Below, in pieces: positions 1 through 3,399 of a stretch of DNA of 5,687 bases. The stretch comes from Candidatus Aenigmatarchaeota archaeon (GTDB taxonomy: Archaea > Aenigmatarchaeota > Aenigmatarchaeia > Aenigmatarchaeales > DAIDAN01), in NCBI GenBank assembly GCA_027310605.1, contig DAIDAN010000038.1:1-5687 (forward strand). Reading direction: 5' to 3'. The first letter of the stretch is position 1; every line of letters starts with the position of its first letter. A program made the translations under genes and the position numbers. The notes beneath the pieces were generated by a model. It was given only the letters and a program-made list of their open reading frames with translations, did not search any database and was not told where the DNA came from.

Positions 1-2
1 TT

Positions 3-758
3 ATGAACTTCGACTTGCTCGGAATCTGCTTTGATGAGACGCAGACCTGCAGGAAAGGCGCGGCGAAAGCGCCGGCGCTTATCAGGAAAAGTTTTTCAAA
101 GCTTGAGACTTTTATTTCCGGAATCGACTTGGCGGAAAACGCTTTCATCAACGACTTGGGAAACATAAAGCCCGGAAATACGGATGAGATGATTAAGAAA
201 GCTGAGGCGGTTCTAAAAGACGCAACAAACTTCCCGATAATTCTCGGCGGCGAGCATACTGTCAGCCTTGCAGGAATAAAAGCGCTGCCGCGGATAAAAT
301 CTTTTGTGAGTTTTGATGCGCATCCCGATTGCGAGAAGTCCGATAAACACGACAGCGTTGTCAGAAAAATCTGCAACACTATCGGAAAAAAGAATGTCTA
401 TCTTTACGGCACTCGTTGCCGCTCGAAAGAGGAAAATGAATTTGTAAATAAAAATAAAATTAATATCATCAAAAATATTTCAGAACTGAAAAAAATACCA
501 GCCCCAATCTATCTGTCAGTTGATTTTGATATTCTCGATTCTTCCATCCTGCCGACAGTGGGCAATCCTGAACCTGACGGATTAAGTTTCAAAGAAGTTA
601 TGGAAGCTATAATAATTCTCGCGCCGAAACTCGCAGCCGTTGATTTCGTGGAATTCACGCCGCTCGGAATAAAACCGCTTGACGAAATCTGCGCGATGGT
701 TGCGGGAAAAATCATTTACGGAACGATGGCGGAGATTGTGAAAGCGAGAGGGAAATAA
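3..758 (+). CDS. Agmatinase/arginase-family ureohydrolase
   Basis: A 251-residue protein of the Mn2+-dependent ureohydrolase family, which cleaves guanidino compounds (agmatine, arginine or relatives) to urea plus amine. The metal ligands expected for the family are visible in order: GGEH (residues 82-85), DAHPD (105-109), a following His (H116 in KHDSVVRKIC, which matches the archaeal agmatinase pattern SHACVMRRI), SVDFD (172-176, D174 and D176), and a late Glu (E217 in VEFTP). The segment LPTVGNPEPDGLSF matches the family's TGTPEPGGL-type loop. The N-terminus (GICFDETQTCRKGAAKAPALIR) is also typical, so the ATG at position 3 is probably the true start, although the upstream region is outside the window. 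At 251 residues it is shorter than the usual 290-300. In archaea agmatinase normally feeds polyamine synthesis; the substrate here cannot be told from sequence alone. It is convergent with the next gene and abuts its stop codon. Confidence 0.9.
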   Translation: MNFDLLGICFDETQTCRKGAAKAPALIRKSFSKLETFISGIDLAENAFINDLGNIKPGNTDEMIKKAEAVLKDATNFPIILGGEHTVSLAGIKALPRIKSFVSFDAHPDCEKSDKHDSVVRKICNTIGKKNVYLYGTRCRSKEENEFVNKNKINIIKNISELKKIPAPIYLSVDFDILDSSILPTVGNPEPDGLSFKEVMEAIIILAPKLAAVDFVEFTPLGIKPLDEICAMVAGKIIYGTMAEIVKARGK

Positions 759-1118
759 TTATTTTAATATTATCGGTTTTGAGACTGTAACCAATATCGC
801 GCCCTTTGCTGGCAAACCCCTGTTCTCCGGTATTTTTTCAACAAACTCTTTCCATTTTCCTGTTGCAAAATATTTGGCGCTGCCAACCAATTTACAGCCT
901 TTTCCATTTTTATCGCAGACAGCAATGCAAACATTGTTGTTTTTCTCAAGATTTTCTTTTGTCTGCTTCATGTAATTGTCGGTAATGATAATCTTGTCGG
1001 GAGAAACGACCTTGACAGCAGCCACATAAATGACATTAGGCTTATTGCCGTCCGCTGTCGCAAAAGCGACAGGGTTTTCTTCAATCATTTTTTTTGCTTC
1101 AGGAGTTATTTCAGCCAT
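759..1118 (-). CDS. Pyridoxamine 5'-phosphate oxidase-like FMN-binding split-barrel protein
   Basis: A 119-residue protein of the flavin split-barrel (PNPOx-like) superfamily, probably a cytosolic homodimer binding FMN or a similar flavin. The sequence follows the fold: an N-terminal helix (MAEITPEAKKMIEE), first strand PVAFATADGNKPNVIYVAAVKVV (16-38), strand DKIIITDNYMKQTKENLEKNNNVCIAV (41-67), then GCKLVGSAKYFATGKWKEFVEKI (75-96) and a last strand GAILVTVSKPIIL (106-118). The frame is open upstream to about 1184, but the Met at 1118 is preferred because a TATA-like box lies about 26 bases before it and the added residues look non-native. The message would then be leaderless. The stop codon directly abuts that of the convergent ureohydrolase. 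Enzymatic substrate unknown: many such short proteins are flavin reductases, or have no assigned reaction. Confidence 0.85.
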   Translation of the reverse strand: MAEITPEAKKMIEENPVAFATADGNKPNVIYVAAVKVVSPDKIIITDNYMKQTKENLEKNNNVCIAVCDKNGKGCKLVGSAKYFATGKWKEFVEKIPENRGLPAKGAILVTVSKPIILK

Positions 1119-1140
1119 ACTTGAGAATTGGTTTGTTTGC

Positions 1141-1150
1141 TTATAAAAAT
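1141..1150 (-). promoter_or_regulatory. Putative TATA box for the split-barrel protein gene
   Basis: On the minus strand this reads ATTTTTATAA, centred about 26 bases upstream of the ATG at 1118. That spacing places transcription start at or next to the start codon, implying a leaderless mRNA. Inferred from archaeal TATA spacing only. Confidence 0.5.
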
Positions 1151-1190
1151 TTCTAGAACTGTCCAAGAAAATGAAATAAAGCAAAAAATA

Positions 1191-1205
1191 AATAAAATTC
1201 TAAAA
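1191..1205 (-). terminator. T-rich terminator of the PRC-barrel gene
   Basis: The minus strand reads TTTTAGAATTTTATT immediately after the PRC-barrel stop codon, followed by more T-runs. The same 15 bases recur at the end of the aIF1A gene (5009-5023). Archaeal RNA polymerase terminates at such oligo-T stretches without needing a hairpin. Confidence 0.5.
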
Positions 1206-1207
1206 GA

Positions 1208-1513
1208 TTAGAACATTCCCGCAGGCGCAGCCTGCGCCTCCGGCGCTTCCTCCGGCATACTCGGGGTCGTGAAGTGCTTTATTATCACGACATCGCTGAT
1301 GTTGTCCACATACTGGTAAGGCACTACAACGCCTTTCTTCCCGCCCACCATGTTCGCGAGGAACGAGCCCTTCGCAGCCTCTATCACGAGCGAGCGCACG
1401 CGGAACTTGGCGAGGTTTATGTCCATGTCTATGACCTTGCCGCAGTACGCGCCCCTGTTCGTGAAAACATCCTTGCCGAACATCTCGGAAAGCTCCTTTA
1501 CGGTTACTGCCAT
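1208..1513 (-). CDS. PRC-barrel domain protein
   Basis: A 101-residue protein with a PRC-barrel domain: MAVTVKELSEMFGKDVFTNRGAYCGKVIDMDINLAKFRVRSLVIE (1-45), then VVVPYQYVDNISDVVIIK (62-79), the strand pattern typical of archaeal stand-alone PRC-barrel proteins. Residues 82-101 form an Ala/Pro/Glu-rich tail that is probably disordered. Euryarchaeal members have been linked to FtsZ-based division and CdvA carries the same fold; whether this copy does either is unknown. The start at 1513 is chosen because GGTGGT sits four bases upstream as a Shine-Dalgarno-like site; the in-frame ATG at 1537 has none. A TATA-like box near 1567 predicts a leader of roughly 28 bases. It runs away from the divergent tRNA-Ser gene. 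Confidence 0.85.
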   Translation of the reverse strand: MAVTVKELSEMFGKDVFTNRGAYCGKVIDMDINLAKFRVRSLVIEAAKGSFLANMVGGKKGVVVPYQYVDNISDVVIIKHFTTPSMPEEAPEAQAAPAGMF

Positions 1514-1560
1514 ACAAACCACCTTTTTTATCATCAATTATTTGTTTTCTAATGGGTGCG

Positions 1561-1573
1561 CAAATATATAAAC
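1561..1573 (-). promoter_or_regulatory. Putative TATA box for the PRC-barrel gene
   Basis: The minus strand reads GTTTATATATTTG, a strong archaeal TATA-like run. It lies about 54 bases before the chosen ATG (1513), so transcription would start near 1541 and give a short leader that includes the GGTGGT ribosome site. Confidence 0.55.
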
Positions 1574-1638
1574 TTGAGCGGCTGCGCCCGGATGGCAGAA
1601 ATTTCGGGAAATTTATTGTGAAATCACGATATGAATCG

Positions 1639-1697
1639 AATTCGCAAAATCGGAACGGCATTTTGGACGTTTGACAAAGGCGCTGTTATTAGCGTTT
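1639..1697 (+). repeat. Dispersed intergenic repeat, copy 1
   Basis: The order is AATTC, AATCGGAACGGC (1648-1659), about 20 variable bases, then GCGCT (1680) and AGCGT (1691), the last part forming a small CGCT/AGCG palindrome. The same blocks at nearly the same spacing occur at 2482-2538 (+) and 5371-5425 (-). This copy lies upstream of tRNA-Ser, its core 133 bases before the tRNA. It is followed by a run of seven T (1695-1701). Confidence 0.6.
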
Positions 1698-1736
1698 TTT
1701 TCAGCTCACTCTGTATCGGAGGAAACATTAAATAGG

Positions 1737-1743
1737 TTTTAAA
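1737..1743 (+). promoter_or_regulatory. Candidate TATA element for tRNA-Ser
   Basis: TTTTAAA lies about 40 bases before the mature tRNA 5' end. With usual archaeal spacing it would start transcription near 1766, leaving a roughly 15-base leader to be removed by RNase P. It is the best AT-rich candidate in the region, but not a strong match. Confidence 0.3.
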
Positions 1744-1794
1744 CGGAATAGTTATTGTTTTCGCACAGAAAAAATTTTATGCTGAGGTAGCCAA

Positions 1795-1844
1795 TCACCC
1801 TTTTTTGGCTGCGCCAAAAAAGCGCGACCGGAAGGGTGGGTAAT
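1795..1844 (+). other. tRNA-Ser intron 1 (50 nt, D-loop, 14/15)
   Basis: Bulges AA|T (1793-1795) and AT|G (1843-1845) flank a central helix AGCC (1789-1792) with GGTA (1839-1842): three pairs including a G-U, plus an outer A-A mismatch. The intron helix CACCC pairs with GGGTG (1834-1838). Inside is a hairpin with stem TTTTTTGGC/GCCAAAAAA and loop TGC. It is similar in sequence to intron 2. Confidence 0.85.
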
Positions 1845-1858
1845 GCGGTACGGCGCTA

Positions 1859-1905
1859 ACCCTTTTTTGCTGGCGCAAAAAAGCGTTAACGGAAAAGGGG
1901 CGAAC
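1859..1905 (+). other. tRNA-Ser intron 2 (47 nt, anticodon stem, 29/30)
   Basis: Bulges TA|A (1857-1859) and AC|G (1904-1906) flank a central helix of GCGC (1853-1856) with GCGA (1900-1903): three pairs plus an outer G-A mismatch. The intron helix is CCCTTTT/AAAAGGG, overlapping an alternative local hairpin TTTTTTGC/GCAAAAAA with loop TGGC. Excision joins CTA to GC and completes the anticodon stem. Confidence 0.85.
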
Positions 1906-1939
1906 GCCTGCTAAGCTAGTTCCCGCAAGGGATCGTGGG

Positions 1940-2023
1940 TGAGCCTTTTTCTCTTTAGTCCGAGCGCGCAAAGAGAAAAACGCTCAATCGAAAAAGAGAA
2001 ATTTGGGAAAAAGGCTCCGCGAG
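1940..2023 (+). other. tRNA-Ser intron 3 (84 nt, T-stem/T-loop, 53/54)
   Basis: A textbook BHB: central helix CGTG (1934-1937) with CGCG (2018-2021), bulges GG|T (1938-1940) and AG|T (2022-2024), and intron helix GAGCC (1941-1945) with GGCTC (2013-2017), extendable to 11 pairs. Excision brings TTCGAAT directly after GTGGG. The intron holds TTTTTCTCTTT (1946-1956), its complement AAAGAGAAAAA (1970-1980) and the mirror copy AAAAAGAGAAA (1991-2001). Confidence 0.88.
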
Positions 2024-2030
2024 TTCGAAT

Positions 2031-2113
2031 AATGGGATAGGGAAAGAAAACCCTTACGTTAATCTCGAGAGGAAGAGGTTACCGTAAGGGGAAACCTTAG
2101 GTTTCCCCTTGGT
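2031..2113 (+). other. tRNA-Ser intron 4 (83 nt, T-loop, 60/61 or 59/60)
   Basis: Inferred because CCCAT (2114-2118), the partner of GTGGG, is separated from the T-loop TTCGAAT (2024-2030) by 83 bases. The cut may equally be one base earlier (2030-2112), since both flanks offer a T. No good BHB can be drawn at either position. Internal structure: CCCTTACG (2051-2058) with CGTAAGGG (2083-2090), inner helix TAATCTC/GAGGTTA around loop GAGAGGAA, and an overlapping hairpin GGGGAAACC/GGTTTCCCC (2088-2108). Confidence 0.75.
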
Positions 2114-2138
2114 CCCATCCTCAGCGCCAATAATTTTC

Positions 2139-2143
2139 GTGAT
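2139..2143 (+). promoter_or_regulatory. Shine-Dalgarno-like GTGAT before the DUF7768-like gene
   Basis: GTGAT matches the AUCAC of the archaeal 16S 3' end and is followed by three bases and ATG. The same GTGAT-N3-ATG arrangement sets the starts of the GNAT gene (4522-4532) and aIF1A (5340-5330, minus). Confidence 0.5.
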
Positions 2144-2146
2144 TCG

Positions 2147-2464
2147 ATGAAGACCATCTATGTCTGCTGCCCGCAGAATTTCGCGGCTATGGAAACACTT
2201 TCGAGGGTGATGGGTCTTGACACGCTCCCGCTTGTTCCGCACCTGGTCTTTTCCGGGTTCGAGCAGAAGTTCGGGAGGAAATACGCGGATATGTGCAGGT
2301 TAAGACTTCTGGAGAAATGCGAGGAAGTCTGGCTGCTCACCTCGCACATTTCGCCTGAAATGAAAGAAGAACTGAAACACGCAAGGAAAAATAATATCCC
2401 CGTAATGAGCAAATGGGAGGAAATACTGAAGCAGGAGGAGGCGAAGTTGAAGGCGAAAATATGA
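2147..2464 (+). CDS. Small DUF7768/DUF4406-like protein (nucleoside deoxyribosyltransferase-like fold)
   Basis: A 105-residue protein resembling the small domains related to nucleoside 2-deoxyribosyltransferases. It has strand KTIYVCCP (2-9), the family's characteristic LPLVPHLVFSGF (27-38), a helix, CEEVWLLTSHISPEMKEELKHARKNNIPVM (58-87) and a charged C-terminal helix. The VPHL and S-x-x-M-x-x-E-L-x-x-A motifs are the strongest evidence. The N-terminal CPYRG-type loop seen in relatives is shortened to CCPQN, so catalysis is doubtful. ATG at 2147 is supported by GTGAT three bases upstream. Only 17 bases separate it from the tRNA-Ser CCA end, with no TATA-like box in range, so it is probably co-transcribed with the tRNA and released by tRNA 3' processing. 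A run of eight T follows at 2508. Confidence 0.75.
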   Translation: MKTIYVCCPQNFAAMETLSRVMGLDTLPLVPHLVFSGFEQKFGRKYADMCRLRLLEKCEEVWLLTSHISPEMKEELKHARKNNIPVMSKWEEILKQEEAKLKAKI

Positions 2465-2481
2465 CTCGTGCATTATGATTC

Positions 2482-2538
2482 AATTCAGAATCGGAACGGC
2501 TGCCAGATTTTTTTTACAGAAGCGCTCATATCGGCGTT
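2482..2538 (+). repeat. Dispersed intergenic repeat, copy 2
   Basis: Same block order as copy 1: AATTC, AATCGGAACGGC (2489-2500), spacer, GCGCT (2522) and GGCGT (2533). It sits between the DUF7768-like gene and tRNA-Val, its core 141 bases before the tRNA. It contains a T8 run. Confidence 0.6.
2508..2515 (+). terminator. T8 run, likely terminator of the tRNA-Ser/DUF7768-like unit
   Basis: Eight consecutive T on the coding strand, 44 bases after the stop codon at 2464. This is the form used by archaeal RNA polymerase for factor-independent release. Confidence 0.5.
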
Positions 2539-2593
2539 CCCGCAAATCAAGTCGTAATGTTATCGGCGTTACTGAAATTCGATTCGTAATGTT
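2530..2593 (+). repeat. Two tandem 32-bp units
   Basis: 2530-2561 and 2562-2593 share ATCGGCGTT at their starts and TCGTAATGTT at their ends, with a less conserved middle; about 26 of 32 positions agree by hand alignment. The first unit begins inside dispersed repeat copy 2. Confidence 0.6.
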
Positions 2594-2602
2594 GCAAATT
2601 GA

Positions 2603-2616
2603 TTGATAATATTTTT
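2603..2616 (+). promoter_or_regulatory. Putative TATA box for tRNA-Val
   Basis: TGATAATATTTTTC lies 15-27 bases before the mature tRNA 5' end at 2630. It is the strongest AT-rich TATA-like match in range and would start transcription at or very near the tRNA 5' end. Confidence 0.4.
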
Positions 2617-2644
2617 CATTCCGTAAAACGGGCCGGTGGTCTAG

Positions 2645-2722
2645 CGCAGCTTTTTTCTTTCCCGAAAGAAAAAATTTGCATCAAAAAAGAAAGGGATTGA
2701 ACTTGAAGAAAGCTGCAGAAAT
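2645..2722 (+). other. tRNA-Val intron 1 (78 nt, D-loop, 15/16)
   Basis: Central helix GTCT (2639-2642) with AGAA (2717-2720): three pairs plus an outer G-A mismatch. Bulges are AG|C (2643-2645) and AT|T (2721-2723). Intron helix GCAGCTTT (2646-2653) pairs with AAAGCTGC (2709-2716). Inside are TTTTTTCTTTC (2651-2661), its complement GAAAGAAAAAA (2664-2674) and the mirror copy AAAAAAGAAAG (2683-2693). Confidence 0.88.
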
Positions 2723-2736
2723 TGGTTATGACGCCA

Positions 2737-2774
2737 AGTCAGTATGTATGATTTATTTTCGTACTGGCGCGGAC
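2737..2774 (+). other. tRNA-Val intron 2 (38 nt, anticodon stem, 29/30)
   Basis: Central helix ACGC (2731-2734) with GCGG (2769-2772): three pairs plus an outer A-G mismatch. Bulges are CA|A (2735-2737) and AC|C (2773-2775). A nine-pair intron helix GTCAGTATG/CGTACTGGC closes a 13-nt loop. Excision joins CCA to CC in the anticodon stem. This is the same site as Ser intron 2. Confidence 0.9.
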
Positions 2775-2790
2775 CCCTTACAAGGTGGAT

Positions 2791-2812
2791 TTTGCTTTAT
2801 CGGCAACCACAT
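2791..2812 (+). other. tRNA-Val intron 3 (22 nt, variable loop, 45/46)
   Basis: Perfect BHB: central helix GTGG (2785-2788) with CCAC (2807-2810), bulges AT|T (2789-2791) and AT|A (2811-2813), and intron stem TTGC/GCAA with a 7-nt loop. Removal leaves a standard five-base variable loop. The intron contains little beyond the BHB itself. Confidence 0.92.
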
Positions 2813-2852
2813 ATCGACAGTTCGAATCTGTCTCGGCCCACCAAATTCAAGC

Positions 2853-2859
2853 ATTTAAA
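2853..2859 (+). promoter_or_regulatory. Putative TATA box for the unknown protein gene
   Basis: ATTTAAA is centred about 25 bases before the ATG at 2881, placing transcription start at the start codon (leaderless). It begins ten bases after the tRNA-Val CCA end. Confidence 0.5.
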
Positions 2860-2880
2860 GATTGGCTTTGATTGTTTGTT

Positions 2881-3375
2881 ATGAGCTACAACAAGGTTTA
2901 CGGTCCACTGGATTTTGGAAAATCTCCGTTATTGCTTGGTTTCCGCAGAAGTTTTTATTTGGATGAAAAAAGAGGCGAAACAAAAATACCGATAGAAGAT
3001 ATTCTTGATACTTCAAGAATGGAGCGGACAGGCAAAGATAAAGATATGATGAGAACCCAAGAGTTGGGAACGCCAACTTACTGGAGAGCTAACAGGAAAT
3101 TTCTCAAACTATATTCTGAAAAAGACAAGCCGTTAAATACAAGAATCGACAGGAGAAGCATGAAAAACATACCTATTGGCTTGCTTCGAAGTATTAGCGA
3201 AGAGACTGACGTTATAATAATCAAAAAAGGATTATTCAGAAAAGAAAAAATAGTTAAAAGAGAAAGATGGGAGTTTAACAGAGAAACTCAAAAGAAAAAG
3301 ATTATAATAGAGAGACCATCCTACTATTTTGATTATGAAATTCTTGGAACGGCTGACATATATTGGTTCACTTAA
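2881..3375 (+). CDS. Unrecognised AT-rich hypothetical protein
   Basis: A 164-residue protein I do not recognise. It is strongly basic and rich in Lys, Arg and Ile, with no evident signal peptide or membrane span. Notable segments are an N-terminal VYGPLDFGKSPLLLGFRRSFYLDEKRGETKIPIEDIL, a central GTPTYWRANRKFLKLYSEKDKPLNTRIDRRSMKNIPIGLLRSI, and a C-terminal part with alternating charged and hydrophobic residues (ETDVIIIKKGLFRKEKIVKRERWEFN...KKKIIIERPSYYFDYEIL) suggesting beta-strands. ATG at 2881 is preferred over TTG at 2872 because a TATA-like box sits at leaderless distance. Codons are much richer in A/T than in rfcL next door, resembling the GNAT gene. Its stop codon lies within the putative TATA box of rfcL. 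Confidence 0.6.
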   Translation: MSYNKVYGPLDFGKSPLLLGFRRSFYLDEKRGETKIPIEDILDTSRMERTGKDKDMMRTQELGTPTYWRANRKFLKLYSEKDKPLNTRIDRRSMKNIPIGLLRSISEETDVIIIKKGLFRKEKIVKRERWEFNRETQKKKIIIERPSYYFDYEILGTADIYWFT

Positions 3376-3381
3376 ATATTT
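3371..3381 (+). promoter_or_regulatory. Putative TATA box for rfcL
   Basis: CTTAAATATTT is centred about 25 bases before the rfcL ATG at 3400, predicting a leaderless message. It overlaps the TAA stop codon (3373-3375) of the upstream gene. Confidence 0.5.
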
Positions 3382-3399
3382 TCAAATAGAAGTTATTCT

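Larger units (their letters stand above)
1781..2129 (+). tRNA. tRNA-Ser(GCU) interrupted by four introns
   Basis: Exons 1781-1794, 1845-1858, 1906-1939, 2024-2030 and 2114-2126 join into an 82-nt tRNA, followed by an encoded CCA (2127-2129). Acceptor stem: GCTGAGG pairs perfectly with CCTCAGC, and the discriminator is G. The D-arm is GCC-AAGCGGTAC-GGC. Anticodon stem CTAGC/GCTAG is perfect around loop CTGCTAA, giving anticodon GCT. The long variable arm TTCCCGCAAGGGATC has a GCAA tetraloop, as expected of a serine tRNA. T-arm is GTGGG-TTCGAAT-CCCAT. No contiguous cloverleaf exists: the anticodon stem is split 3+2 and the T-loop forms a 7-nt exon by itself. The mature sequence decodes AGC/AGU serine codons. 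Function depends on splicing endonuclease and ligase. The intact pairing of all arms argues against a pseudogene. Confidence 0.93.
2630..2843 (+). tRNA. tRNA-Val(UAC) interrupted by three introns
   Basis: Exons 2630-2644, 2723-2736, 2775-2790 and 2813-2840 join into a 73-nt tRNA, followed by an encoded CCA (2841-2843). Acceptor GGGCCGG pairs with TCGGCCC (one G-U), discriminator A. D-arm is GTC-TAGTGGTTAT-GAC. Anticodon stem CCACC/GGTGG is perfect around loop CTTACAA, giving anticodon TAC. The variable loop is ATATC and the T-arm GACAG-TTCGAAT-CTGTC is perfect. The sequence follows the usual archaeal valine tRNA pattern (GTCTAG..GGTTATGAC). It reads GUA and probably other GUN codons. All three junctions have drawable BHB motifs, two with an imperfect central helix. 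A TATA-like box precedes it, and the next gene's own TATA-like box starts ten bases after the CCA. Confidence 0.95.

Noticed and set aside
1200..1661. A 153-codon minus-strand frame overlapping the PRC-barrel gene.
   Set aside because: Product is low-complexity Arg/Gly/Cys-rich sequence; the overlapping frame encodes a recognisable PRC-barrel.
1801..1883. Two bacterial-type intrinsic terminators (hairpins with T and A tracts).
   Set aside because: The T run precedes the hairpin loop and is part of the stem, and both lie inside tRNA introns that must be transcribed through.
1781..2129. SRP RNA or RNase P RNA, suggested by the 349-base structured region with paired ends.
   Set aside because: None of the conserved blocks of either RNA is present (no GAGGAAAGUCC/ACAGAAA pair, no SRP helix 8 loop), whereas the pieces add up exactly to a serine tRNA with a 7-pair acceptor, GCT anticodon loop, variable arm and CCA.
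2530..2593. A CRISPR array start, from the 32-base repeated unit.
   Set aside because: Only two directly adjoining units without unique spacers, and no cas genes in view.
2676..2858. A 60-codon open frame across the tRNA-Val region.
   Set aside because: It runs through the tRNA exons and introns, and its product resembles no protein.
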